In this document: positions 12,291-23,017 of the stretch, piece by piece
How positions within the stretch are numbered: position 1 is the stretch's first letter
Layout: every line of letters starts with the position of its first letter
From: Elephas maximus indicus
Lineage: Eukaryota > Chordata > Mammalia > Proboscidea > Elephantidae
NCBI RefSeq assembly: GCF_024166365.1
Contig: NC_064823.1
Location: 17,788,924-17,852,923 of the forward strand
Reading direction: 5' to 3'
DNA: 64,000 nucleotides
The notes under the pieces: generated by a model
Databases searched by the model: none
What the model was told of the DNA's origin: nothing
What the model saw: only the letters and a program-made list of their open reading frames with translations
Position numbers and translations under genes: made by a program

Positions 12291-12430
12291 TGATGACTAG
12301 AGGGTTCCTTTGGTTGTCAAAGAACGCTTCGTTTACCAGAGAGGTAACATTTAAGCCAAGACCTACTTAACAAGGAGGAGCAGCCAAGTCTTTAAAATCT
12401 CCTCAATATTAGATGCCTCCTGAACTCTAC

Positions 12431-12950
12431 TTGTGATGGTTAAATTTGTGTGTCAACTTGGCTAGGATATGGTGCCCAGTAATTTGGTCAAACACTAGTC
12501 AATACTCTGTTAGGAAACAGTTAAACCAAAAAACCAAACCTGTTGCAATCTAGTTGATTTTGACTCATAGTGACTCTATAGGACAGAGCAGAACTGCCCC
12601 AGAGAGTTTCCCAGGTGCACCTGGTGGACTCGAACTGCCAGCCTTTTGGTTAGCAACCACAGGTCTTAATTGCTATGCCACCAGGGTTTCCATGAAGTAG
12701 TTACATGTGACTAAATCAGTGGCTTTAAGGAAAGCAGATTACCTTTCATGATGCGGGTGGGCCTTCACCAATCAATCTGGTCTTGTTTTGGCCTTAAGAG
12801 CAAAAAGGGCATTTCTCTAGGGTATGGTCTGCCTCTAGACTGTAGACATTTTGCTAGAACTTCCTCAGTCTTTACTCTTCCCATCACCTAAAGGTACGGA
12901 TTTTAGGACATAAGCCTGCAGCAATTTCCAGCCTGTCACCTGACGTTCCT
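12431..12950 (+). mobile_element. Ancient interspersed repeat (family not named)
   Basis: The GTGTGTCAACTTGGCTAGG and GGTGCCCAGTAATTTGGTCA blocks, then AAAGCAGATTACC and GGGTGGGCC, are a pattern recurrent in mammalian genomes. I recognise it as a repeat but cannot name it with certainty. An AfroSINE interrupts it. Confidence 0.55.
12524..12691 (-). mobile_element. AfroSINE
   Basis: Antisense short-type copy: CCAAAAAACCAAACCTG tail, TGACTCTATAGGACAGAGCA and GCCACCAGGGTTTCC head. Confidence 0.9.
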
Positions 12951-13034
12951 TCTGAGATGCCTCTGGGTAAACTCAAACTGACAACCTTTTGGTTAGCAAC
13001 AGAGCAATTAATCGTTTGTGTCACCCAGGGACTC
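12951..13034 (-). mobile_element. AfroSINE head fragment
   Basis: Only the 5' half is present (CAACCTTTTGGTTAGCAAC through TGTGTCACCCAGGGACTC). Confidence 0.75.
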
Positions 13035-13039
13035 TCTCA

Positions 13040-14045
13040 TATGTCATTAGGGAATTGCAAACGAAAACAACAATGAGATACCACTACACATCTATGAGAC
13101 TGGCTAAAATTAAAAAAAAAACTGACAACGCCCAATGCTGGCGAGGATGCAGAGCGACGGAAACTCTCATTCATGGCTGGTGGGAATGCAAAATGGTACA
13201 GCCACTTTGGAAGACAGTTTGACAGTTTTTTACCAAGCTAAACAGTCTTAATTATAAGATTCAGTAATCACGCTCCTAGTTTTTTACCCAAATGAGTTGA
13301 AACCTGATGTCCACAGAAAAACCTGCACACAAATGTTTATAGCAGCTCTATTCATAATTGCCCCAAACTGGAAGCAATCAAGATACTCTTTCAATAGGTG
13401 AATAGATAAACTGTGGTAAAGCCATACAATAGTACAATTCTTGTATGAAGATATTATTATCATATCACACTTGATGGCACTGGGTTGGGTAGTAATATTG
13501 TTTTTATCATATATTATTTTTATCACACATTATTCAGTGATAAAGAGAAATGCACTATTAAGACATGAAAAGAACACTAAATACAAATTACAAAGTGAAA
13601 GATGCTAGTCTGAAAAGGCTATATACTGCATAATTCCAACTATATGACATCTGGAAAAGGCAGAAATACAGAGACAATAAAAACATCAGTGGTTGCCAGG
13701 GGCTTGGAGGAAGGGGAGACGGATAAATGGGCAAAGAACAGGGACTTTCGGGCAGTGAAACCATTTCTCTAGAATGCTGTAATGGTGGATATGTGACATT
13801 ATACATTTGTCAAAATCCTCAGTATTGTACAACAAAAAGAGTCAGTCCTAAGGTAAACTATGGGCTTTATTTAATAATAATGTATCAACATTGATCCATC
13901 AACTTGTAACATATAGCACACTAATACAAAATGTTAATAAAAGGGAAGCTGTGCATGGGCGAGAGGGGACATATGGGAACTCTGTATTAGCTGCTCACGT
14001 TTTCTGTAAACCAAAACTGCTCTACAAAAAAAAAAAAAAAAAAAA
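13040..14045 (+). mobile_element. Old L1 3' end (L1M-like)
   Basis: Sense ORF2 C-terminus (RETLIHGWWECKMVQPLWK-like translation at 13137-13218), then the 3' UTR with GTGGTTGCCAGGGGCTTGG and a poly(A) run at about 14026-14045. Confidence 0.85.
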
Positions 14046-14214
14046 GTCTATTAATTAAAAAAAAAAAACCAAGCCCCCAAAGGATTTCCCTTACAGATTT
14101 TAAGACTAGTTTTAAAATATCTTTAAATGTGAACAAATTACATAACAACTCCACACACAGCTCTGTCATCATTACTGTATCAAGATATTATTAGCATAGT
14201 ACTGTAGCAATACC

Positions 14215-14383
14215 GGAAACCCTGGTGGCATAGTGGTTAAGTGCTACAGCTGCTAACCAAGAGGCCGGCAGTTCAAATCTGCCAGGTGATCCTTGGAAAC
14301 TCTATCGGGCAGTTCTATTCTGTCCTACAGGGTCGCTATGAGTCAGAATCGACTCGATGGCAGTGGGTTTGGTTTTGGTTTGG
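14215..14383 (+). mobile_element. AfroSINE 1 of a tandem trio
   Basis: Short-type SINE preceded by the target-like decamer TGTAGCAATA. The tail is GGTTTGGTTTTGGTTTGG. Confidence 0.92.
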
Positions 14384-14393
14384 TAGTGATACT

Positions 14394-14545
14394 GGAGCCC
14401 TGGTGGTGCAGTGGTTAAGAACTTGGCTGCTAAACAAAAGGTTGGCAGTTCAAATCCACTAGCCACTCCTTGGAAACCCTATAGGGCAGTTCTACTCTGT
14501 CCTATAGGGTTGCTATGAGTTGGAATCAATTCAATGGAAAGGGGT
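14394..14545 (+). mobile_element. AfroSINE 2 of a tandem trio
   Basis: Starts ten bases after the previous copy, with only GTAGTGATACT between them, a diverged version of the target decamer. Confidence 0.92.
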
Positions 14546-14557
14546 CTGTAGAAATAT

Positions 14558-14740
14558 TGTTGTTGTTGTTGTGTGCCATTCAGTTCATTCTGTCTCGTAG
14601 CAACCCTACATGGCAGAGCAGAGCTGCCCCATAGGGTTTCCTAGGCTGTAATCTTTTATGAGAGCAGATCACCACCAGGTCTTCTCCCACAGAGCTACTG
14701 GTGGGTTCAAATCGCCGACCAATGCACCACCAGGACTCCT
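14558..14740 (-). mobile_element. AfroSINE 3 of a tandem trio, inverted
   Basis: Long-type antisense copy with a (GTT)n tail. Preceded by TGTAGAAATA and followed by TGTAGCAATA at about 14742. Confidence 0.9.
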
Positions 14741-14755
14741 TGTAGCAATATTAAT

Positions 14756-17385
14756 ATTCCAATATTGTTGAATGTATGAACCAATCTATCAAATTTCAAT
14801 CATACACAATGAATTCTGCAGACTTTATGTCTGTGTTATAGTTTATAGGAGGAAAATCAATGCCATTAAGAAGGCATAAGAAAAAAACAATCTGAAAAAT
14901 CTGTACTTATTTTTCTGCCACCTACTCTAAAAAAAAATTAGAAAATTCTCCTAAGACACTCTAGCAATTTCAGTAGGTTTCAAAACCCAAGGTACTTTCA
15001 AAGTTAATCCAGAAATTAGAATGAAAAAGTTCCCAAGTATCTTGTATTTACAAATGATGGTAAAAATTTTGTGGCTCATTTTAACCACCTTGCAAAAGTA
15101 TAGGCAATTTTTAATTATAAGCATAGTCAAAATTTAATATTAGTAAAGAAGAAATGTAAATAATCTTTAAAAATTTCTATGATTTTTCTACTCAGTTGAT
15201 TTACATTCCTAATCATAGAGGGGAAGCCCTGTTCTTGATTTTTTGTGGCAGCAGTGGAAGTGTTTATAAGTTACTACTTAAACCTAGCAACTCTTTTTTT
15301 TAATTTAATCTTATGGGGGGGAAAACAAAAACAAAAACTAAGAAAACTTTCACCTTAATACATTAACCTCTTACATGACTCTCTCCCACTGAACAACTTT
15401 TACGGATTTGTCATGAAATTATATACTATTTACAAGTTTTCTTCTATTACACATGTTCACATATTTTACAACTATGTGATATTCTAACGTATTACCACAC
15501 TATTTGCTTAACAATCTTCAGCTGTTGCCTCGTGGCGTTGAAGTGTGAGTACCACAGTATTACCCCACGAGGTGTGAACATCCAGATCTGAACAGCCAGC
15601 AAAGAGCCAGGATTTTAAACAGCTACATCAGCTGAACATTTGGAGAGGCTTAAAGAAAACTGTAGGAAGGTGAGGCTTGGAAAAATTCCCAAGGTTTAGG
15701 AGTTCCCCACAGCCTTGTTATTGCTGTTGTTGGCTGCTGCTGTTTATTTTTTTAAAAATTGAACTATGCCTCAACAGTGTACAAATCCTAAGTGTATAAC
15801 ATGATAAATATTCACAGAGTGAACCACAGCCTTTTAGACAACGTGATAGTTACAGTTAAAGGTGCAAGGAAAGAGCAAGAAAGGCCTTAAAATCGAAGTT
15901 TAAACTGAGTCTTCAAGGAAGAATAGAGATTAATCAGGCAAATAGAAGATAACATGAACACAAAGAAGGGAGATATGAAAATTCTGAAAGCATGTACAGG
16001 GGAAACTATCAACATTTATGCAGTGGAGACTGGTTACTGACTTTATAGATTCATAGCAATTCTTCATAAACTTAGAATTTTAAGCCATTAGATTTACAGC
16101 GAAAATCTTTTACCATTACATTAATTTTGTATTAGTTTCAGGTGTATTCTACATGTTTTCTTCTGTTTATGCAACCAAACCAATCTACCTTATTACTTAC
16201 AATAGAACTCCCCAACACACCGCAGTAAGTGTACAATTCGTTGTTTTTTTTTGTTTTAATGTTAAATTTCTCCTTGGTGGTCACTATGAAATACAATATT
16301 TTCTTATCTTTACTATCATTATTTGCTTTCCACTATTTCCTAATTTCTATTTTTTTAAATCTAAAAATATTTTATAAATTTAGATCTAGTTCTAAAGCCT
16401 AAATGCCATTTTTAAATCCCATTTCAAAGAGCTCTTCCAACTGTTGCTTTAGTGTTTAAAAGTCTAATAAGGTCAATTCCTTTCTGATACAATTTTTTTG
16501 GTGATGAATTTTTCATATACATTCCATTTATGTTTATCATGGCTTATAAAACATTCCATTTGCAATTTAACTGATAGTATGTTAGACCCATGAATTCACT
16601 TGGGTAGCACTGTGATTATTATTATATTTTTGTATTCTTCTCATCAATAGGATACACCTATTTATTCATTTACTGAAGGTGTTCTTTATTTTCTCCATTA
16701 ATGTTTTATTCTATTCTTTCAGTATATTTATTACACGTTATGCTACAATAAATTCTCAAGTATTTGTGCTACCTATGAACAGAATTCCTTCTTTTCTTTA
16801 TATTTTCTCTTTAGATGGTTATTACTAATACATATAATAGCAATTTAATCGAGATTTTTCTTATATCCTACAACTTTTGTATTAGGATTACTTTCCAGGA
16901 ATGAATGTATGAAATATTCAGGAGACTTAAGCCTCTGTGGTGAAATATAAACCTCTCCACCATGCCACGCTGCTCCCCGGATTTCTTCCAAGCTAAGATC
17001 GCAAGTCATTAAGTGAAAAATTTCAGACATTACCACCCTTACAAGATTAGGCTTCTCAATCCATACTACCATAAACATTTTCATAATTCTTCCTTTAAGA
17101 CAGATTTCTGGTTATATTTGAATAATGTTTTATGAAGACATCCTAGTTGGGAAAGATTATTACCCTGAAAACGAAAAAAATTTTTTTTTTTTTTTTAACA
17201 ATTTGTACCAAACATTATCTAATTACTGGCAGGAACTACACAAATAATACCTAGTAGAACTGCCTCATGGAAAAATATTAGGCAGATGATATCAGCATAA
17301 AATTTTAGTTTCTGTTGTAATGTTTCCAGTGTCTCAAAAGAACAATGTTATAGATAGACTAGCGGAGAAATCCTGTAAATTTTTT
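14756..17385. other. Non-coding AT-rich sequence, probably ABHD18 intron
   Basis: No recognisable coding exon or well-preserved repeat. A minus-strand open frame of 79 codons at 16845-17084 has no family match and no convincing splice context. A short T/A-rich stretch near 15290-15330 is simple sequence. Confidence 0.5.
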
Positions 17386-17720
17386 CTATATAGGATCAGA
17401 TAGTAAATATTATAGGCTTTAAGGGCAAGGAGGCAAAATAGAGGATATTATATAGGTACTTAGGTAACAAGAGAGAAAGCTTATTTCTAGAAAAATTTTA
17501 TGGAGAAAATTCAAAATATAATAATTCAGTATAATTTTTTGGTAATACAGATCTATTAATGAGAAGAATGGAATTCTTTTTCTTGAATAACATTTTGCTT
17601 AATTGGGGTTAAAAGTTATTGTCCCCTATCATCAAATAAAGTACAAATGAAAAACTATTCTTAGCTCACAGGCCATACAAAAACAAGCAGTTTGGTCCAT
17701 GGCCACAGTTTACCAACCAC
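17386..17720 (-). mobile_element. Old DNA-transposon-like repeat
   Basis: AGATAGTAAATATTATAGGCTTTAAGGGC at the left and GGCCACAGTTTACCAACCACTG at the right resemble a common mammalian non-autonomous DNA transposon whose ends read CAGGGGTCGGCAAACT. A partial second copy is at 29350-29560. The family name is not certain. Confidence 0.55.
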
Positions 17721-17820
17721 TGAACTAGAAAATCAAATAAATCACAGGTATGTCACACATGCAAACATACTACTGTAAAACACTATACTTATTAACATTA
17801 TAAGTTATCCAAATCCTACA

Positions 17821-18033
17821 GGCACAAAAACAAAACAACCTTTGCCGTCGAGTCGGTTCTGACTTACAGCGACCCTATAGAACAGGGTAGAACTGGACCA
17901 TAGGGTTTCTAAGGCTGTAATCTTTATGGAAGCAGACTGCCACATCTTTCTCCCATGGAGTGGCTGGTGGATTCAAACCACCGACCTTTCGGTTAGCAGC
18001 CGAGCGCTTAACCATTGCACCACCAAGGCTCCC
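17821..18033 (-). mobile_element. AfroSINE with perfect 10-bp TSD
   Basis: Full-length long-type antisense copy flanked by AAATCCTACA at 17811-17820 and 18034-18043. Low divergence from the other long-type copies. Confidence 0.94.
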
Positions 18034-18285
18034 AAATCCTACAAAATGGGTATAAATATAACGTGGATATTGACTTTAAGGGACTTCAATATGACACCGG
18101 AGAGATTTAAAACTAGTATTCTATCTAAAATAAACACTAGTTATTTAACTAGCCATGCTTTTGTTTGCCTTCTTAAAATTTAGAATTTAGGGTTTATTTG
18201 ATAGTCCTTATAAAATTTTTAGAGAAAAAAAAAAAAAACTGATGCTTTCTTTTTCTCTTGACAACATTCTTGGTAAGCAGAAGTG

Positions 18286-18822
18286 CAGGTAGTCCCCAAT
18301 TTATGATGGGATGACTTATGGTGGGGTTCCATCCGGATGGCTCTGTCATCAGTCAGTCTGAAATAAGCTCAATTTTTTTTTTTTTAATTTTCATTATTAT
18401 TGCCTTTTATTATCACTATCTTTATAAATCCAATCTTTGTCTTTGGGGGCTAGAAACGTTACATATAAACTTATATTTTAACACATAAAACCAAAAACCA
18501 AATCCGTTGCCGTCAAGTCTATTCCAACTCATAGTGACCCTACAAGACAGAGAAGAACTACCTCGTAGGGTTTCCAAGGCTGTAAATTTTTTCAGAACAG
18601 ACTATCACATGTTTCTCCTGTGGAGCAGCAGGTCGGTGTGAACCACCAACCTTGTGGTTAACAGCCAAGCGCTTAACCACTGCACCACCAGGGCCCTATT
18701 TTAACAAAAAAATTTTTAATACATACATTAAAAAAAAAAATACACAAATCATGGGAAAAAAAAGACGGTCTTAAGTGTGTCTTCATCAAAATTCAAATAC
18801 ATCATAATCTGGGGACTACCTG
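18286..18822. mobile_element. Non-autonomous DNA transposon with 23-bp TIRs
   Basis: The left end CAGGTAGTCCCCAATTTATG is the inverted repeat of the right end, which reads CATAATCTGGGGACTACCTG on the + strand; 21 of 23 bases match. The middle holds an AfroSINE at 18487-18696, so the original element was about 320 bp. No open frame. Superfamily not assigned, because no clear TA or 8-bp target duplication is seen. Confidence 0.72.
18487..18696 (-). mobile_element. AfroSINE inside the TIR element
   Basis: Long-type antisense copy flanked by TATTTTAACA just before the A-rich tail and again just after the head (18697-18707). Confidence 0.92.
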
Positions 18823-19044
18823 TTGTTCATTATTCTATTGACCTTAGAGCAAAACTGAAAGCTAGTATTATTCTCCTCAAAAGAGGCCACTGCATAACTT
18901 AAATATTTAAAGGGTTCGCTAAAGCCTTTAAGACTTTGAAGAACAAATCTCTTGAATCTAGTTCGTTTTTCTCCATCCCACCTCCCTTTTTCTTAACATT
19001 AAGAATAGTTTTCCAAGAATCCCTGAAGAAGAACAGTAGAAGCT

Positions 19045-20098
19045 GGGTATATTAGTTATCTGTTGCTGTCTTAGTCTTCTAGTGCTGCTATAACAGAAAT
19101 ACCACAAGTGGATGGATTTAACAAAGAGAAATGTATTCTCTCACAGTCTAGTAGGTTTGAAGTCTAAATTCAGGGTGTCAGCTCCAGGGGACAGCTTTCT
19201 CTCTGGAGGAAGATTCTCTGTTATCAATCTTCCCCTGGTGGAGGAGCTTCTCAGGTGCAGGGACCCCAGATCCAAAGGATGCACTCTGCTCCCGGTGCTG
19301 CTTTCTTGGTGGTATGAGGTCCCTCAACTCTCTGCTTGCTTCCCTTTCCTTTTGTCTCTTGTGATATAAACAGTGGTGCAGGCCACACCCCAGGGAAACT
19401 CCCTTTACATACATTGAATTAGGGAGTGACCTTAGTAAGGGTGTTATAATCCGACCCTAGTCACTCTTTAACATAAAATTACAATCACAAAATGGAGGGC
19501 AACCATACAATACTGGAAATCATGGCCCAGCCAAATTGATACACACATTTTGGGGGGGACATAATTCAATTCATGACAACTGCCATGTAACAAATTACCA
19601 GAAACTTTGTGGCTTAAAACAACACACATTTATTATCTCACAATTTCTGTAGGTCAGGAGTCTGTGCTAGCTGAGTTTTCTACTCCAGGGTCTCACCTGG
19701 CTACAATCATGGGGTCACCTGGACTTCACTCTCACCTGGGGGCTTAAATGGAGAAGAAACCACTTCCAAACTCACTCAGGTTATTGGAGGATTCATTTCA
19801 TTGTTGTCTGTCAGCTAGAGGCCAGCCTCAGCTCCTCAAGGCTGCCCACAGTTCCGTGCCACTTGGCTCTCTTCATAGGCAGTTTACAGCTTACTTCTTG
19901 AAGGCCAGCAGGAAAACAAGAGTGAGTGTGCTAGCACGAAGAAATCTTATATAATTTAATATAACCATGGGAGTGACAACCATATTCTATTAGGAAACAA
20001 GTCATGGGTCTGCTCACACTCGAGAGGATTACGGAAAAGTGTGAACAAGACAGGGATTATGGGCGCCACTTTAAAGACTGTTCAACATACTGGGAGAA
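19045..20098 (+). mobile_element. Ancient interspersed repeat split by an LTR
   Basis: TTAGTTATCTGTTGC, then after the LTR CATGTAACAAATTACCAGAAAC, GTGGCTTAAAACAACACAC and later GGGGTCACCTGG. This is a well-known old mammalian repeat pattern; I do not name the family. Confidence 0.6.
19067..19578 (-). mobile_element. Solo LTR (MaLR-like)
   Basis: On the minus strand it starts TGTCATGAATTGAATTATGT and ends AGCACTAGAAGACTAAGACA. It is the same family as the + copy at 31169-31685 (shared CCAGGGGAAG, GGAGCTGACACCCTGAATTT). No internal viral genes. Confidence 0.8.
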
Positions 20099-20233
20099 AT
20101 CAATTGTGCTTCATATTCTTCGAGCAGAATGTCTGGGCTGACACCCTCAGAATTTTCAATACCAGGTAGCAATTACCTTCTTAACCTTTCTCCCTCCACA
20201 ATGGGGTGGGGTGGGGGTGGGGGGTCCTTAGGA

Positions 20234-20403
20234 CTTAGACCTGAATAAACGTTTGTTTATAAGCAAATGAGGAGCCCTGGTGGCACAGAGTTCAGCTGCT
20301 AACTGAAAGGCCAGCAGTTCAAACCCACCAGCCTCTCCATGGGAGAAAGATGTTGGCAGTCTTTTCTTAGACCTGAATAAACATTTGTTTATATGCAAAT
20401 GAG
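20234..20403 (+). repeat. 38-bp direct repeats flanking a truncated AfroSINE
   Basis: CTTAGACCTGAATAAAC...GCAAATGAG occurs at 20234-20271 and 20366-20403 with two mismatches. Between them lies the 5' half of an AfroSINE (20272-20365) that stops before the tail. Confidence 0.88.
20272..20365 (+). mobile_element. 3'-truncated AfroSINE
   Basis: The head and box-B region are present (GCAGTTCAAACCCACCAG) and the copy ends at GGCAGTCTTTT, lacking the GAGTCGGAATCGACTC tail normally needed for priming. Confidence 0.85.
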
Positions 20404-20548
20404 TTCTTACAAGTTTGTCTAAATGAGGTTTATATACTTCCACTCACTTAAAACTCATGCCTCTTAGTATTTTGTTCTTTAATCACTGAACAAATAGTGA
20501 ACGGCAAATTGGCTTCTGAAATGCTGTCTTCATTATACACATTATCTA

Positions 20549-20720
20549 GCAGTTGCCACTAGGATTCTGACTCAGCCACCCTATAGGACAGAGATTACAA
20601 AGCCGTAATATTTACAGAAGCAGATTGCCACATCTTTCTCCTGCAGAGAGGCTGGTGGGTTCGAACCACCAGCCTTTCAATTAGCAGCCGAGCACTTAAC
20701 CACTGTGCCACCAGGGCTAC
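20549..20720 (-). mobile_element. AfroSINE, internally deleted
   Basis: Antisense long type. About 25 bases around the CAGAGCAGAACTG region are missing. Confidence 0.88.
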
Positions 20721-20722
20721 TT

Positions 20723-22112
20723 ATACTTATCTACATTAGTTCAATTATTAAAATCAAGTATATGTAGTACATTCAAGGAGCCAGGCACAAAGTATGTACA
20801 TATGTTAAAGTGTCCTGACTAGCATTTTCTTAAAGGGTAAACGTCAGTTTATCCCTTACCTAATTGTCGAAATTCTAAAATACTGTTACGTATTCCAAAT
20901 ATGAAGCCAACTCTTTGGATGTATTTAGATATGCAAGCCCTTCTGGGGGATTCTATAGCATAAGTAGAGAGTTCTGAGTAAAGAATTACTTTGTTTTGTA
21001 AATCCCCCTGGGATTGTGAAGATATATGCAATTGATACATTTTTTGATGTATATTTATTAAACAATGACAGAAAAAGGACCAAGGCACTTTAATATCCAT
21101 GGCATCAACAGCAATAGGCAGATTCCACGTTAGTTTTTTAAAAAAAAATTCAAACACTCATATTTTACTGTAAGAAGAAAAGTACTAACCTGTTCATGAG
21201 ACATTCCATTTTCCTAAACTGTAATATTCTTCCAGGTCAGTAGTAGATAAAAATAAAGGAAGACAAAACATACAGAAGTAGAAAGTTGCAATGGAAGCAG
21301 AAAGGATCTGAAAACAATGAATTTTTCAAATATTCTGTAAAGCGCTACATTATATGTATCATGCACCTAAACTTCTTAGTGATTCCTAATTTTAAACTCT
21401 ACACTGGAAAAGCTTCCCAAATAACTTGAATTCCATATATTATGGGCCAGAAATGTCGGTTCTACAAATCTAGAGCCAGCATACTCCTTGCCGTATTTCC
21501 CTGCCAGTAAACCTGACCAATGAGGAACAGAAGGCAAATCAAAAACACAGACAGCTCACTATAAAACTGGTTCCAGTGAACTCTGCAGGGTGGGGTTACA
21601 TCCCATTGCTGTTAAGACACTATAGTCCTTCTTAAATCCCATTTCAGCCCAAGAACAATATGAAAGACCAGGTGTTTTGGGACCTTCTAACACATAGCTC
21701 CTTCTAGGCAGGACTAGCTGGGTTCAGGGTATCCAGTGCCACCAAAGACAGAAAATAATCCAAGCCAAGAGCAAAGACAAAGTTGTCAGAAACAACTCAA
21801 GTTTCCCCCAACATGCCAGATACTTAAAGCCCCCACATCAGTCTGGACTGACACCGATGAGTTTCTGCAGAAATAGGACCCATTTTTGAAGTATGGATGA
21901 AGCCAAACTGACAGGACTGTAACCTATGTGAAAGGGAAAAACAACGTGAAATAAAAATAGAAGGTGCCAAGTCATTCCTAGAAATGAGCTCTATCGCTAA
22001 AGTGGTGCTCAGTATCCATTATACCACCTAGTACTTTTATTTCCTATCACTCTGGTACCCAGAATTTAAACAATTCAACCCTAAATTTTTTTCTGCACCT
22101 GTATCCTCATAC
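20723..22112. other. Non-repeat intronic sequence
   Basis: No well-preserved repeat except weak matches. It includes the minus-strand candidate exon at 20860-21170 listed separately. Confidence 0.5.
20860..21170 (-). other. Candidate exon on the minus strand
   Basis: On the minus strand a pyrimidine-rich acceptor (TTTTCTTCTTACAG) ends at 21171. A consensus donor (ATTAG/GTAAGG) begins at 20859. Between them one frame stays open for about 100 codons, but its first in-frame ATG is well inside and the translation matches no family I know, including ABHD18. It could be a 5' UTR exon of ABHD18, an lncRNA exon, or chance. Confidence 0.25.
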
Positions 22113-23017
22113 TAAAAACAAAAGCAGTTGCCACCCGCCTGGGGTCCTAAATGCCAACAAGCGGCCATCTAAGATACATCAATTGGTCTCAACCCACCTG
22201 GAGCAAAGGCAAAGGAAGAACACCAAGGCCACACGACAACTAAGAACCCAAGAGACAGAAAGGGCCACATGAACCAGAGACCTACCTTATCCTGAGACCA
22301 GAAGAACTAGTTGGTGCCGGGCCACAATCGATGTCTGCCCTGCTAGGGAGCACAACAGATTAACTCCTGAGGGAGCAGGAGGCCAATGGGATACAGACCC
22401 CAAATTCTCATAAAAAGACCATACCTAATGATATGAATGCGACTAGAGGAATCCCAGAGACAATGTTCCCCAGAACTTCTGATGGCACAGTACAGGAACC
22501 ATCCCTGAAGACAACTCATCAGGCATGAAAAGGACTGGTCAGCGGTGGGGAGAGAGATGCTGATGAAGAGTGAGCCAATTAAATTAGGTGGACACTGGAG
22601 ACTGTGTTGGCAACTCTTGACTGGAGGGGGGATGGGAAGATAGAGAGAGAGGGAAGATGGCAAAATTGGCACGAAATGAGAGACTGAAAGGGCTGACTCA
22701 ATAGGGGGAGAGGAAGTGGGAGAAGGGAGTATGATGTATGTAAACCTACATGTCACAGACTGATTGGAATGGTAAATGTTCACTTGAAGCTTAATAAAAA
22801 TTAATTAAAAAAAAAAAAAGCAGTTGCCACATCAATTCCAACTTACGGCAACCCCCATGTGTTTCAGAGTAGAACTATGCCCAACAGGGCTCTCAATGGC
22901 TATGATCTCTGGGAAGCAGATTACCAGGCCTTTCTTCCAAGGTGTCTGAATGGATATGAACTGCCCACCTTTCAGTTAGTAATGGAGTACTTAACCATTT
23001 GCACCACCCAGGGACTC
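22113..23017 (-). mobile_element. AfroSINE split by an L1 insertion
   Basis: The SINE tail (AAAACAAAAGCAGTTGCCAC) is at 22113-22134 and the rest is at 22831-23017. An L1 tail sits between the duplicated AAAGCAGTTGCCAC at 22121 and 22817. Confidence 0.9.
22135..22816 (+). mobile_element. 5'-truncated L1 (3' UTR only)
   Basis: Sense 3' UTR of the same family as 592-2604, ending AAGCTTAATAAAAATTAATT and poly(A). A perfect 14-bp TSD lies on each side. Inserted in an AfroSINE, so it is younger than that SINE copy. Confidence 0.93.

Noticed and set aside
14215..14462. tRNA gene
   Set aside because: The box-B-like motif belongs to the tRNA-derived head of AfroSINE; no cloverleaf, and the SINE body follows.
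16845..17084. 79-codon minus-strand frame starting with ATG
   Set aside because: No family match, no good splice sites or promoter context. Kept as unexplained intronic sequence.
20860..21170. ABHD18 coding exon
   Set aside because: A chance LEFR-like match near the end is not supported by the rest of the translation.
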